DNA of 64,000 bases from Blastococcus sp. TF02-8 (GTDB lineage: Bacteria; Actinomycetota; Actinomycetes; Mycobacteriales; Geodermatophilaceae): the NCBI RefSeq assembly GCF_003319175.1, contig NZ_QOHK01000004.1, positions 124,001 to 188,000 on the forward strand, in the 5' to 3' direction. Below, piece after piece: positions 1 to 7,968 of the stretch. A program made the translations under genes and the position numbers. Position 1 is the first letter of the stretch; every line of letters starts with the position of its first letter. The notes below the pieces were generated by a model. That model had not been told where the DNA came from. It saw only the letters and a program-made list of their open reading frames with translations, and made no database searches.

Positions 1-15
1 TCGGCACGACCGTTC

Positions 16-60
16 AACGCGAGAGGCCCGGAACCGTCCTGGTTCCGGGTCTCTCGCGTT
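16..60 (-). terminator. Terminator of the NUDIX operon
   Basis: Two 20-base arms (16-35 and 41-60) pair with a single G-T wobble around the 5-base loop GTCCT. The hairpin begins 8 bases after the NUDIX stop codon and would end the DUF4177-RidA-NUDIX transcript. There is no T tract, as is usual in high-GC actinobacteria. Confidence 0.8.
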
Positions 61-67
61 CAGAGCT

Positions 68-880
68 TCACGACGGAAGCGGCACCACGAGCCGGATGCG
101 GGTGCCGTCGGGCAGCACCGCCCACTTGCCGTCGGGGGTCTCCTCGAAGCGCGGGCTGATCGGGTGCAGCGGCTGCGGAGGTGAACCGGTCAGCGCCGCG
201 GCGACGTCGGGGAACGGCTGCAGCTGACCGAGGGTGTGCGAGGTCGGCGGGAGCATGGGGCGGTTCCCCGAGGCCAGCTCGGCCAGGGCGGCCGCCGGCG
301 TCAGCCAGGAGGCCTCGTCGGCCTCTCCGGAGACGTCGCGCGCCTCCTGGCCCACCGGCAGGGCTGCGGCGAAGAACTTCGTGTCGTAGCGCCGCGGCTC
401 GACCGGTGGGGTGATCCAGTGCGCGAACGGGCGCAGCAGGTCCGAGCGCAGCACGAGCCCGCGCCCGGCCAGCAGCTCCGCCAGCGACAGCTCCCGGGAC
501 AGCAGCGCCTGCCGCTGCTCCTCCCAGTCGTCGCCCGAGACGTCCGGCACGACCGCGCCGTCGGGCAGCCCGGCGAGCAGGACGCCGGCCTCCTCGAAGG
601 TCTCCCGGACCGCGGCGCAGACGAGCTCCCGCGCCGTGCGCTCGTCGCAGCCGAACGCGCTCGACCAGTCGGCCGGCGAGGGACCGGCCCAGCCGATCTC
701 GGTGTCGCCGTCGCGCGGGTCCACGCCACCGCCGGGATAGGCGGTCATGCCACCGGCGAACGGCATGCCCTTGGTGCGGCGGAGCAGGTAGACCTCCAGG
801 CCGTGTGCGCCGTCGCGCAGCAGGAGGACGGTGGCCGCCTGCTTGGCCTCGGCCGGCGCCCCGCCCGCCGCGGGGCTCAC
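68..880 (-). CDS. NUDIX hydrolase
   Basis: This 270-residue protein is a NUDIX-fold hydrolase, a family that cleaves nucleoside diphosphate linked substrates with a divalent metal. The core of the Nudix box is visible as RETFEEAGVLL, with the catalytic REx2EExG residues present, although the glutamate expected before it at the usual spacing is replaced by alanine. An early PFAGGMTAYPGGGVDP stretch is typical of the NUDT19/CoA-pyrophosphatase-like branch. I chose the GTG at 880 because it overlaps the RidA stop codon as GTGA, which gives translational coupling, and because upstream residues look like out-of-frame shadow. It is the last gene of a leftward operon and is followed by a strong hairpin. 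The substrate cannot be told from sequence. Confidence 0.85.
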   Translation of the reverse strand: MSPAAGGAPAEAKQAATVLLLRDGAHGLEVYLLRRTKGMPFAGGMTAYPGGGVDPRDGDTEIGWAGPSPADWSSAFGCDERTARELVCAAVRETFEEAGVLLAGLPDGAVVPDVSGDDWEEQRQALLSRELSLAELLAGRGLVLRSDLLRPFAHWITPPVEPRRYDTKFFAAALPVGQEARDVSGEADEASWLTPAAALAELASGNRPMLPPTSHTLGQLQPFPDVAAALTGSPPQPLHPISPRFEETPDGKWAVLPDGTRIRLVVPLPS

Positions 881-1356
881 CGGAGCTCGACGGTGAGCTC
901 GACCTCGACCGGTGCGCCCAGTGGCAGCTCGGCCACACCGACGGCGCTGCGGGCGTGCTGACCGGCGTCGCCGAAGATCCGGCCCAGCAGCTCGCTGGCG
1001 CCGTTGACGACCCGCGGCTGGCCGGTGAAGCCCTCCGCGCTCGCCACGTAGCCGACCACCCGGACGATGCGGGCCACCGAGTCCAGCCCCACGAGCTCGT
1101 CGATGGCGGCCAGGGCGTTCAGCGCGCACAGCTTGGCGTCGGCCGCTGCGGCCTCGACGTCGACCGAGCCGCCGACCTTGCCGGTGCGGCGCAGGCCGCC
1201 GTCGACGAAGGGCAGCTGGCCGGAGGTGAACACCAGCGAGCCGGAGCGGACGGCGGGCACGTAGGAGGCGACCGGCGGCGCGACGGGGGGCAGCCGGATG
1301 CCGAGCTCGGCGAGGCGGGCGTGCCAGCCCTGCGCCGGGGCGGTCGGGCTGGTCAC
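877..1356 (-). CDS. RidA/YjgF/UK114 family protein
   Basis: The protein has 159 residues and belongs to the longer branch of the RidA superfamily, whose founding members hydrolyse reactive enamine/imine intermediates produced by PLP enzymes. Family hallmarks are the SGSLVFTSGQLPF strand region and the C-terminal RSAVGVAELPLGAPVEVE segment, which carries the conserved arginine that binds the carboxylate in active members. Its GTG start overlaps the stop of the DUF4177 gene (GTGA at 1353-1356), and its own stop overlaps the NUDIX start, so the three genes form one coupled operon. The same RidA/DUF4177 pair lies beside the ArsA pair in M. tuberculosis (Rv3678c, Rv3678A) as I recall. Real enamine deaminase activity is inferred, not shown. 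Confidence 0.85.
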   Translation of the reverse strand: MTSPTAPAQGWHARLAELGIRLPPVAPPVASYVPAVRSGSLVFTSGQLPFVDGGLRRTGKVGGSVDVEAAAADAKLCALNALAAIDELVGLDSVARIVRVVGYVASAEGFTGQPRVVNGASELLGRIFGDAGQHARSAVGVAELPLGAPVEVELTVELR

Positions 1357-1523
1357 GCCGGGCGCTTGAGGTAGGCGACCAGCTGCTCCATGCCGCCGGG
1401 GCCCGGGAGCACGGTGACCAGCTCCCACCCGTCGACGCCCCAGGAGTCGAGGATCGCCTTGGTGTTGTGGACCAGCAGGGGGATGGTCGCGTACTCCCAC
1501 TTCTGCCGTGCGGTGTCGCTCAT
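1353..1523 (-). CDS. DUF4177 small protein
   Basis: This 56-residue protein contains WEYATIPLLVHN followed by ILDSWGVDGWELVTVLP, the characteristic pattern of DUF4177, a one-domain family of unknown function. I chose the ATG at 1523 because a TAGCGT -10 hexamer ends 7 bases before it, which fits a leaderless mRNA, and because residues upstream are low-complexity shadow. It is the first gene of the leftward operon with RidA and NUDIX. No biochemical role is known to me. Confidence 0.8.
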   Translation of the reverse strand: MSDTARQKWEYATIPLLVHNTKAILDSWGVDGWELVTVLPGPGGMEQLVAYLKRPA

Positions 1524-1530
1524 GGGCGCG

Positions 1531-1536
1531 ACGCTA
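1531..1536 (-). promoter_or_regulatory. -10 element, leaderless start of DUF4177 operon
   Basis: TAGCGT on the minus strand sits with 7 bases between its last T and the ATG at 1523. Transcription would begin at or next to the start codon. There is no Shine-Dalgarno sequence between. Confidence 0.6.
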
Positions 1537-1626
1537 GCGCAGCCCCTCCGGCGAGGTGCTGGAACGGCCACCCTCCAGGCGCCCGGACCGACCTCGCGAG
1601 GCCCGAGGGGGAGGTCGTCCTTGATC

Positions 1627-1632
1627 TAGGCT
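1627..1632 (+). promoter_or_regulatory. -10 element, leaderless start of first ArsA-like gene
   Basis: TAGGCT ends 7 bases before the GTG at 1640. The same hexamer at the same spacing precedes the metallophosphoesterase at 6842. The spacing argues for GTG 1640 rather than GTG 1634 as the start. Confidence 0.6.
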
Positions 1633-1639
1633 GGTGCGG

Positions 1640-2668
1640 GTGAGCCCCGATCGGTCCTCCCCGCGCCTGCACGTGGTCACCGGCAAGGGCGGGACCGGGA
1701 AGACGACGGTCGCCGGCGCGCTCGCCCTGGCCCTGGCCGCCGACGGGCGCTCGGTGCTGCTGGTGGAGACCGAGGGTCGGCAGGGCGTCGCGCAGCTGTT
1801 CGACACCGCGCCGCTGCCCTACGAGGAGCGGCGGATCGCGGTCACCCGCGGCGGCGGCGAGGTCAAGGCGCTGGCGATCGACGTCGAGGAAGCGCTGCTG
1901 GACTACCTGGACATGTTCTACAACCTGCGCCGGGCCGGTCGGGCGCTGCGCAAGATGGGCGCGATCGACTTCGCGACGGCGATCGCGCCGGGACTCCGCG
2001 ACGTGCTGATCACCGGCAAGATCAAGGAGGCCGTCACCCGTCGTCACGACGGCAGCCCGGTGTACGACGCCGTGGTCGTCGACGCGCCGCCCACCGGACG
2101 GATCACCCGGTTCCTCGGGGTGACCGGTGAGATGTCGCAGCTGGCCCGGTCCGGCCCGATCAAGACGCAGAGCGACGGCGTGATGGCCGTGCTCCGTTCC
2201 CCCCAGACCGCCGTGCACCTGGTGACGCTCCTCGAGGACATGCCGGTCCAGGAGACCGCGGACGCGATCGCCGAGCTCACCGCGGCGGGGCTCCCGGTCG
2301 GTTCGGTGTTCGTGAACATGGCCGCCGAACCGGTGCTGCCCGACGCCGCTCTGGCCCGCGCCGCCGCCGGCGAGCTGACCGGCGCCGACCTCGCTCCCGC
2401 CCTGGCCGCCGCGCACCTGCCCGCTGCGGACGAGGTGGCCGACGCGCTGGCCGCGGAGGTGGTCGAGCACGCCCGCCGCTGGGCCGCGCAGGACGCGCTG
2501 CGCGAGCAGGTCGAGGCACTGGGCCGCCCCACCCTCGAGCTGCCGCTGCTGCCCGGGCCCATGGACCTGGGCTGCCTGTTCGAGCTCGCCGGCCGGCTCG
2601 AGGAGCACCTCGCCCCGGCGGTGGGAGCGCAGCGCCCCGCGGGAGCGACCGGGGACGTGGCCCGCTGA
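1640..2668 (+). CDS. ArsA/Get3-like ATPase, first subunit
   Basis: This protein of about 342 residues is a SIMIBI-class ATPase related to ArsA and Get3. It has the deviant Walker A motif GKGGTGKTT close to the N-terminus (near residue 15), and a VDAPPTGRITRFL segment matching the switch II region. It is the homologue of M. tuberculosis Rv3679, which pairs with Rv3680; that complex has been reported to protect cells against glycerol and nitric oxide toxicity. The start at 1640 is preferred because of the -10 hexamer at 1627-1632; a GTG at 1634 is the alternative. Its stop overlaps the next ATG by one base (TGATG), so the two ATPases are made together. I see no arsenite-binding cysteine set, so arsenic resistance is unlikely. 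Confidence 0.85.
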   Translation: MSPDRSSPRLHVVTGKGGTGKTTVAGALALALAADGRSVLLVETEGRQGVAQLFDTAPLPYEERRIAVTRGGGEVKALAIDVEEALLDYLDMFYNLRRAGRALRKMGAIDFATAIAPGLRDVLITGKIKEAVTRRHDGSPVYDAVVVDAPPTGRITRFLGVTGEMSQLARSGPIKTQSDGVMAVLRSPQTAVHLVTLLEDMPVQETADAIAELTAAGLPVGSVFVNMAAEPVLPDAALARAAAGELTGADLAPALAAAHLPAADEVADALAAEVVEHARRWAAQDALREQVEALGRPTLELPLLPGPMDLGCLFELAGRLEEHLAPAVGAQRPAGATGDVAR

Positions 2669-3891
2669 TGGCCGCCGACACGACCACCGAGACCCCCACC
2701 ACGGCACGCCCGCCCCGGCAGGCCCCGGCCATGGACCTGCAGCAGCTCATCACCGACCGGGACACCCGCATCGTCGTCTGCTGCGGCGCGGGCGGCGTCG
2801 GCAAGACCACCAGCTCCGCGGCGCTCGCGCTGGCCGCGGCGGAGGCCGGCCGCACGGTCGTCGTCCTGACCATCGACCCGGCCCGGCGCCTGGCCCAGTC
2901 GCTGGGGCTGGTGGAGCTGGACAACGAGCCGCGGCGGGTCGACGTCCCCGGTGCACCGGGCGAGCTGCACGCGATGATGCTGGACATGAAGCGGACGTTC
3001 GACGACGTCGTGTCCGCGCACTCCACGCCCGAGCGGGCCCAGCAGATCCTGGAGAACCCCTTCTACCAGGCGCTGTCGTCGTCCTTCTCCGGCACGCAGG
3101 AGTACATGGCGATGGAGAAGCTGGGCCAGCTCCGGGCCAGCGACCAGTGGGACCTGATCATCGTGGACACCCCGCCGTCCCGGTCGGCGCTGGACTTCCT
3201 CGACGCCCCCAACCGGATGGGCCGCTTCCTCGACGGCACGATGATCCGGCTACTCATGGCGCCGAGCCGGGCAGGCTTCAAGTTCGCCAGCGCCGGTTTC
3301 CTGCTGTTCAGCCGGATCGTCAGCAAGATCCTCGGCGGCCAGCTGCTGCGCGACATCTCTGCCTTCGTCGCGGCCCTCGACACGATGTTCGGCGGCTTCC
3401 GCGAGCGGGCGACGGCGACCTACGAGCTGCTGCGGCGCCCCGGCACCTGGTTCGTGGTCGTGGCCGCGCCCGAGCCCGACGCCCTCCGCGAGGCCTCGTA
3501 CTTCGTCGACCGGCTGTCGGCCGAGGGCATGCCGCTGGCCGGGCTCGTGGTCAACCGCACCCATCCCCCGGCGACCACCACCCTGTCGGCCACCCGCGCC
3601 GAGGGAGCCGCCGAGGAGGTCGCGGAGTCCGGGGGCGAGGGCTCCGAGCTGGCCGCCGCCGCACTGCGCGTGCACGCCGGCCGGATGCAGGTGGCCGCAC
3701 GCGAGCAGCACCTGGCCGACCGGTTCACCAGCGCCCATCCCGAGGTCGCCGTCCGCACCGTCCCGGCGGCCGCCGGCGACGTGCACGACCTGGACGGGCT
3801 CCGGGTGATGGCCGAGGCGCTGACCGGTCCGGACGGCGACACGCCGACGGGAACCCCCCGGACACGGATCCTCCCCGCGCGCCGCGGCTGA
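2668..3891 (+). CDS. ArsA/Get3-like ATPase, second subunit
   Basis: The 407-residue protein carries the deviant Walker A GAGGVGKTT at residues 40-48 and a VDTPPSRSALDFLDAP switch segment, so it is a second ArsA/Get3-type ATPase and the counterpart of Rv3680. It is longer than its partner, with a proline-rich first 20 residues and an extended C-terminus after the last helical block. The start codon overlaps the upstream stop, which implies a fixed stoichiometry and probably a heteromer. Downstream, ponA begins after only 41 bases with its own promoter. In mycobacteria whiB4 sits in that gap; here it is absent. Client proteins are unknown. Confidence 0.85.
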   Translation: MAADTTTETPTTARPPRQAPAMDLQQLITDRDTRIVVCCGAGGVGKTTSSAALALAAAEAGRTVVVLTIDPARRLAQSLGLVELDNEPRRVDVPGAPGELHAMMLDMKRTFDDVVSAHSTPERAQQILENPFYQALSSSFSGTQEYMAMEKLGQLRASDQWDLIIVDTPPSRSALDFLDAPNRMGRFLDGTMIRLLMAPSRAGFKFASAGFLLFSRIVSKILGGQLLRDISAFVAALDTMFGGFRERATATYELLRRPGTWFVVVAAPEPDALREASYFVDRLSAEGMPLAGLVVNRTHPPATTTLSATRAEGAAEEVAESGGEGSELAAAALRVHAGRMQVAAREQHLADRFTSAHPEVAVRTVPAAAGDVHDLDGLRVMAEALTGPDGDTPTGTPRTRILPARRG

Positions 3892-3918
3892 CCAGGGCTT
3901 CGTGCGCCGCGCGCGTAA

Positions 3919-3924
3919 TACCCT
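3919..3924 (+). promoter_or_regulatory. -10 element of ponA
   Basis: TACCCT lies 8 bases before the ATG at 3933, giving a leaderless or nearly leaderless message. It overlaps an alternative TAATAC hexamer at 3916-3921. Confidence 0.5.
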
Positions 3925-3932
3925 GGCCCGCG

Positions 3933-6335
3933 ATGTCGGAGAACGCGCGCATCCGGACCCGTCTGCTCGCCAGGCTCGCCGCGACGATCGTCGTCGCAGG
4001 CATGCTCGTGGCGGGTCTCCTGCTGCCCTGGGTCGGGGGTGCCGGCCTCATCGCCCGCAACTCGGCCTCGCTGCTCGACGCGCTGCCGGTCGAGCTGACC
4101 GACAAGACGCCGGCGGGCAACACCAAGGTGCTGGCCGCCGACGGGTCGCTGATCACGAACTTCTACGAGAACAACCGCACTCCCGTCGCGCCGGACCAGA
4201 TCGCCGAGGTCATGAAGCAGGCGCTGGTCGACATCGAGGACTCGCGCTTCTACGAGCACAACGGTCTCGACGTCCAGGGCACCTTCCGGGCGCTGGCCAC
4301 CAACCTCGCGGCCGGGCAGGTCCGGGAGGGCGGCTCGACGATCACCCAGCAGCTGGTGAAGCAGACCCTGCTGCAGACGGCGACCACCCAGGCCGAGCGC
4401 GACGCGGCGATCGAGCAGGACGGCGTCGAGGGCCTGTCCCGCAAGCTGCGCGAGGCCCGGCTGGCCCTCGCCCTGGAGGAGACCTACTCCAAGGACGAGA
4501 TCCTCACCCGGTACCTGAACATCGTGTACTTCGGGGAGGGCGCCTACGGCATCCAGTCCGCGGCCCAGCGCTACTTCAGCACCAACGCCGCCGACCTCAC
4601 GCTGCCGCAGGCGGCCATGCTCGCCGGCCTCGTGCAGAGCCCGACCAACGACGACCCGATCACCAACCCGGAGAACGCGCAGATCCGGCGCAACCAGGTG
4701 CTGCAGCGGATGTTCGACCTGGGCCACATCACCCAGCAGGAGCTGACCGACGTCTCCGGGCAGCCGGTGCAGGTCGCGCCGGGGCTGGCCCCGGCCAACG
4801 GCTGCATCGACGCCGCGATCGGCGGGTTCTTCTGCGACTACCTGTACGGCTACCTCACCCGGGAGCTGGGGCTCACCGACTCCGAGATCGACAACGGCGG
4901 GCTGACCATCCAGACGACCCTGCGGCCGGACATGCAGGTGGCCGGGGACCAGGCGGTGCTGAACACGCTGCGCATGGGCGACGAGCTCGTCGGCACCTAC
5001 ACCGCGGTCGAGCCGGGCACCGGCAAGGTGCTGGCGATGTCGAACAACCGTCGGTTCGGCTGCACCGGCGCCGACTGCGAGTCGGTCAACCTGAACGTCG
5101 TCCCCACCAAGGGCTCCGGCTCGACCTTCAAGGTCTTCACCGCGGCCGCCGCACTGGAGCAGGGCTACTCGAAGTACTTCACCCTCACCACCAGCGACCC
5201 GTACGTGTCCAAGGTCTACAAGGACGGCGGGAAGGCCTACCGCGTTCCCAACGCGGGCAAGGGCTACCCGGCGACGCTGGACATGGAGAAGGCGCTCTAC
5301 ATGTCCTCCAACACCTACTTCCTGGCCCTGGAGGACAAGCTGGGCTCGGTCGAGGGGCCGGTCCGCATGGCCGAGCGCATGGGCATGCACTTCGACTACG
5401 CGGCCACCCAGTACCCGGCCGACCAGATCATCGCCGAGAACCGGGGCTCGTTCACCTTCGGCACCGACGGCGTGAGCCCGCTGGACCTGGCCAGCGCCTA
5501 CTCCACGCTCGCCGCCAGCGGCACGCAGTGCGACCCGACGCCGGTGGTGGCGATCCTCGACCGCGCCGGCCAGCCGCTGACCCGCGACGGCAAGCCGGTC
5601 GTCACGACCGACAACTGCACGCCGGAGGCCATCCCCAGCGGCGTCGCCAACACGCTGAACCAGATGCTGCGCAAGGACGTCGAGCCCGGCCACAGCGGCC
5701 AGACCGCGTCGCGGGCCTACATCCCGGGCCACCAGATCGCCGGCAAGACCGGCACGACGAACGACAACAACTCGGTGGCCTTCGTGGGGTACACCCCGCA
5801 GTACACGGCCAGCGTCCTGGTCTGGCAGACGAGGGCCGGGAAGAGCGTCGGCGGCTTCGGTGGCGGCAAGGGCGCGACCATCTGGCACGACGCCATGACG
5901 CCGATCCTCAGCGGGCAGCCGGACGTGCCCTTCCCGCCGGAGGACCCCGAGGTCGCCGAGGGCGACACCGAACTGGTGCCGAGCTGCTCGTCGGTGTCGG
6001 CCTGCCAGACCGCCCTCGAGGGGGCCGGCTTCACCGCCACCGTCCGCGAGGTCGACAGCGGCGAGGCCGCGGGCACCCTGCTGGGCACCCAGCCGGCCGC
6101 GGGCACCCGGGCCGCCGCGGGCTCGAGCGTGACCATCCGGGTCAGCAACGGCTCGGCGGTTCAGCCGGAGCCCGCCCCCGCCCCCGCACCGGTCGACCCG
6201 AACGCGCCGCCGGCACCCGAGGGGACCGGCACCGGGAACCCGCCGGGTGCGCTCGGGCAGCCGGAGGCCGATCGCGGCCGCGGGCCCGACGGCACCGCCG
6301 GGGGCCGCCCCGGTGGTGGGCGCACCGGGGCCTGA
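3933..6335 (+). CDS. ponA: Bifunctional penicillin-binding protein with PASTA domain (PonA2-like)
   Basis: This 800-residue class A penicillin-binding protein polymerises and crosslinks peptidoglycan outside the membrane. A single membrane anchor lies at about residues 10-35. The GT51 transglycosylase domain follows, with catalytic Glu102 in EDSRFYEH and the GGSTITQQLVKQ motif. The transpeptidase domain has the acyl-enzyme Ser397 in STFK, SSN at 458-460 and KTG at 605-607. One PASTA domain spans roughly 680-740, and a proline/glycine-rich tail completes the protein. The order matches PonA2 (Rv3682). The ATG at 3933 is supported by the -10 hexamer just upstream and by the position of the anchor. 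Its stop codon abuts the stop of yqeY on the other strand with no spacer. Confidence 0.95.
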   Translation: MSENARIRTRLLARLAATIVVAGMLVAGLLLPWVGGAGLIARNSASLLDALPVELTDKTPAGNTKVLAADGSLITNFYENNRTPVAPDQIAEVMKQALVDIEDSRFYEHNGLDVQGTFRALATNLAAGQVREGGSTITQQLVKQTLLQTATTQAERDAAIEQDGVEGLSRKLREARLALALEETYSKDEILTRYLNIVYFGEGAYGIQSAAQRYFSTNAADLTLPQAAMLAGLVQSPTNDDPITNPENAQIRRNQVLQRMFDLGHITQQELTDVSGQPVQVAPGLAPANGCIDAAIGGFFCDYLYGYLTRELGLTDSEIDNGGLTIQTTLRPDMQVAGDQAVLNTLRMGDELVGTYTAVEPGTGKVLAMSNNRRFGCTGADCESVNLNVVPTKGSGSTFKVFTAAAALEQGYSKYFTLTTSDPYVSKVYKDGGKAYRVPNAGKGYPATLDMEKALYMSSNTYFLALEDKLGSVEGPVRMAERMGMHFDYAATQYPADQIIAENRGSFTFGTDGVSPLDLASAYSTLAASGTQCDPTPVVAILDRAGQPLTRDGKPVVTTDNCTPEAIPSGVANTLNQMLRKDVEPGHSGQTASRAYIPGHQIAGKTGTTNDNNSVAFVGYTPQYTASVLVWQTRAGKSVGGFGGGKGATIWHDAMTPILSGQPDVPFPPEDPEVAEGDTELVPSCSSVSACQTALEGAGFTATVREVDSGEAAGTLLGTQPAAGTRAAAGSSVTIRVSNGSAVQPEPAPAPAPVDPNAPPAPEGTGTGNPPGALGQPEADRGRGPDGTAGGRPGGGRTGA

Positions 6336-6788
6336 TCAGCCCAGCTGCCGCCGCACCTCCGCAGCCACCCGCGAGCCCTCGGCCCGCCCGGCGACGGCGC
6401 CGTTCGCCGCACCCATGACCTTGCCCATGTCCTCCATGCCGGAGGCGCCGGTGCGGGTGATCACGTCGGCGACGATCGCGGCCAGGTCGGCGTCCTCCAG
6501 CTGCGCCGGCAGGTAACCGGCCAGCACCTCGCCCTCCGCCTGCTCACGGGCGGCCTGCTCGGTGCGGCCGGCCGAGCCGAACGCCTCCGCCGCCTCCCGC
6601 CGCTTCTTCGCCTCGCGGCGCAGCACGGCCTGGACCTCGTCGTCGCTGAGCTCGCGGGCCTCCTTCCCCGCCACCTCCTCGGCGCTGACGGCGGCGAGCA
6701 CCATGCGCAGCGTCGCGGTGCGCAGCTCGTCGCGGGCCTTCATGGCGGTGGTCAGGTCGGCGCGCAGCTGAACCTTCAAGTCGGGCAC
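6336..6788 (-). CDS. GatB/YqeY domain protein
   Basis: The 150-residue protein matches the YqeY family from end to end: DLTTAMKARDELRTATLRMV near the N-terminus, a charged helical middle, and a C-terminal block with GKVMGAANG. The domain also occurs at the C-terminus of GatB, where it contacts tRNA in the Glu-tRNA(Gln) amidotransferase, but the stand-alone protein has no settled function. The start is a GTG at 6788. The gene converges on ponA with abutting stop codons (TGATCA at 6333-6338) and diverges from the metallophosphoesterase, 53 bases away. A YqeY protein also occurs near this locus in M. tuberculosis. Confidence 0.9.
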   Translation of the reverse strand: MPDLKVQLRADLTTAMKARDELRTATLRMVLAAVSAEEVAGKEARELSDDEVQAVLRREAKKRREAAEAFGSAGRTEQAAREQAEGEVLAGYLPAQLEDADLAAIVADVITRTGASGMEDMGKVMGAANGAVAGRAEGSRVAAEVRRQLG

Positions 6789-6828
6789 GTGCTCCAGCCT
6801 GACACGTCGCCGTCCGGACCCGCGCCCG

Positions 6829-6834
6829 TAGGCT
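6829..6834 (+). promoter_or_regulatory. -10 element of the metallophosphoesterase gene
   Basis: TAGGCT with 7 bases to the GTG at 6842, identical in sequence and spacing to the ArsA-pair promoter. It supports GTG 6842 as the start of a leaderless mRNA. Confidence 0.6.
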
Positions 6835-6841
6835 CTCCCGT

Positions 6842-7753
6842 GTGCGCTGGTACACCGCCGTCCCCACCGCCGCCGTCGCCTCCGGCGCCGCGGTGACCGC
6901 CTACGCGAGCCTCTACGAGCGCACCCGGTGGACGCTGCGCCGGTTCGACGTCCCGGTGCTCGCGCCGGGGTCCGCGCCGCTGCGGGTGCTGCAGATCTCG
7001 GACCTGCACATGACCGCCGGCCAGCGGAGCAAGCAGGAGTGGGTGGCCGGGCTGGCCGAGCTGGAGCCGGACCTCGTCATCAACACCGGCGACAACCTGG
7101 CCGGGTTCGACGCGGTGCCCGGCACCCTGCGGGCCCTCGACCCGCTGATGGACCTGCCCGGCGCCTTCGTGCTGGCCAGCAACGACTACTACGCGCCGCG
7201 GCCGAAGAACCCGTTCAAGTACTTCCGCACCGACCACAAGCGGGTGCACGGCACGGAGCTGCCCTGGCGCGACCTGCGCGACGGCATGACCGCCCGCGGC
7301 TGGCTGGATCTGACCAACGCCGCCGGCGAGCTCACCGTCGGGGGGCGGCGGATCGTGTTCGCCGGGGTGGACGACTCGCACCTGAAGCGGGACCGGTACG
7401 ACCTGGTGGCCGGCCCGGCCGACCCGTCGGCCGACCTGCGGCTGGGGCTGGCGCACTCCCCCGAGCCCCGGGTGCTGGACCGCTTCGCCGCCGACGGCTA
7501 CGACCTGCTGCTCTGCGGGCACACCCACGGCGGCCAGCTGCGGGTGCCGTTCTACGGCGCGCTGGTCACCAACTGCGGGATCGACCGCGACCGGGTCCGG
7601 TGGCTGCACCGCTGGAGCGAGCCGAGCGCGGCCTCCCCCGCCGGCACCTGGCTGCACATCTCCGCCGGTCTGGGCACCAGCCCGTACGCGCCGGTGCGCT
7701 TCGCCTGCCCGCCCGAGGCCACGCTGCTGACCCTCACCCCGCGCCCCTCCTGA
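6842..7753 (+). CDS. Calcineurin-like metallophosphoesterase
   Basis: This 303-residue enzyme has the metal-binding motifs of the calcineurin-like phosphoesterases in order: DLH (in QISDLHM), GDN, an ND in ASNDYY where most members have GNHD/E, and GHTHGGQ near the C-terminus. An N-terminal hydrophobic stretch (about residues 5-22) probably tethers it to the membrane, as in YkuE-type phosphoesterases. It is the counterpart of Rv3683, next to ponA2 in mycobacteria, and its place beside ponA suggests an envelope lipid or glycoconjugate substrate, which is inference. The GTG start is set by the promoter hexamer. The ASND variant is probably a feature of the subfamily rather than damage. Confidence 0.85.
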   Translation: MRWYTAVPTAAVASGAAVTAYASLYERTRWTLRRFDVPVLAPGSAPLRVLQISDLHMTAGQRSKQEWVAGLAELEPDLVINTGDNLAGFDAVPGTLRALDPLMDLPGAFVLASNDYYAPRPKNPFKYFRTDHKRVHGTELPWRDLRDGMTARGWLDLTNAAGELTVGGRRIVFAGVDDSHLKRDRYDLVAGPADPSADLRLGLAHSPEPRVLDRFAADGYDLLLCGHTHGGQLRVPFYGALVTNCGIDRDRVRWLHRWSEPSAASPAGTWLHISAGLGTSPYAPVRFACPPEATLLTLTPRPS

Positions 7754-7783
7754 CCCCCCGCGGGGGCGCGCGCGGACGAGCGC

Positions 7784-7789
7784 TAGACT
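7784..7789 (+). promoter_or_regulatory. -10 element of tRNA-Pro
   Basis: TAGACT lies 14 bases before the mature tRNA 5' end. I see no clear -35 hexamer. Confidence 0.5.
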
Positions 7790-7803
7790 CGATCAGCGCA
7801 CCT

Positions 7804-7877
7804 CGGGGTGTGGCGCAGCTTGGTAGCGCGCGTCGTTCGGGACGACGAGGCCGCAGGTTCAAATCCTGTCACCCCGA
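7804..7877 (+). tRNA. tRNA-Pro (anticodon CGG)
   Basis: A full cloverleaf can be folded in 74 bases. The acceptor arms CGGGGTG and CACCCCG pair. The anticodon stem CGTCG/CGACG encloses the loop TTCGGGA with anticodon CGG, and the T arm is GCAGG-TTCAAAT-CCTGT. The discriminator is A and CCA is not encoded. It reads the proline codon CCG, common in this genome. Confidence 0.97.
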
Positions 7878-7884
7878 CCCTCCA

Positions 7885-7914
7885 CTCAGGGGCCGCCGGA
7901 AGGCGGCCCCTGAG
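7885..7914 (+). terminator. Terminator after tRNA-Pro
   Basis: A perfect 13-bp stem (7885-7897 with 7902-7914) closes the tetraloop GGAA, starting 7 bases after the tRNA. It is followed by TCGTTC. Confidence 0.9.
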
Positions 7915-7968
7915 TCGTTCCCGGGTCCGCCGGTTGACGACCGCGCCCCGCGGGCATCGAGGACGGCG

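Noticed and set aside
3147-3932. A 262-residue N-terminal extension of the ponA frame
   Set aside because: It overlaps the ArsA-like gene on the same strand, is rich in Arg/Pro/Gly shadow sequence, and the true start at 3933 has a promoter hexamer and membrane anchor.
3420-5888. Open frame of 822 residues opposite ponA
   Set aside because: The reverse frame of a high-GC gene is often open; its residue composition is low-complexity and the gene on the other strand is certain.
6842-7753. Metallophosphoesterase considered damaged because GNHD reads ASND
   Set aside because: The other metal-binding motifs are intact and the gene is full length, so the variant looks like a subfamily feature.
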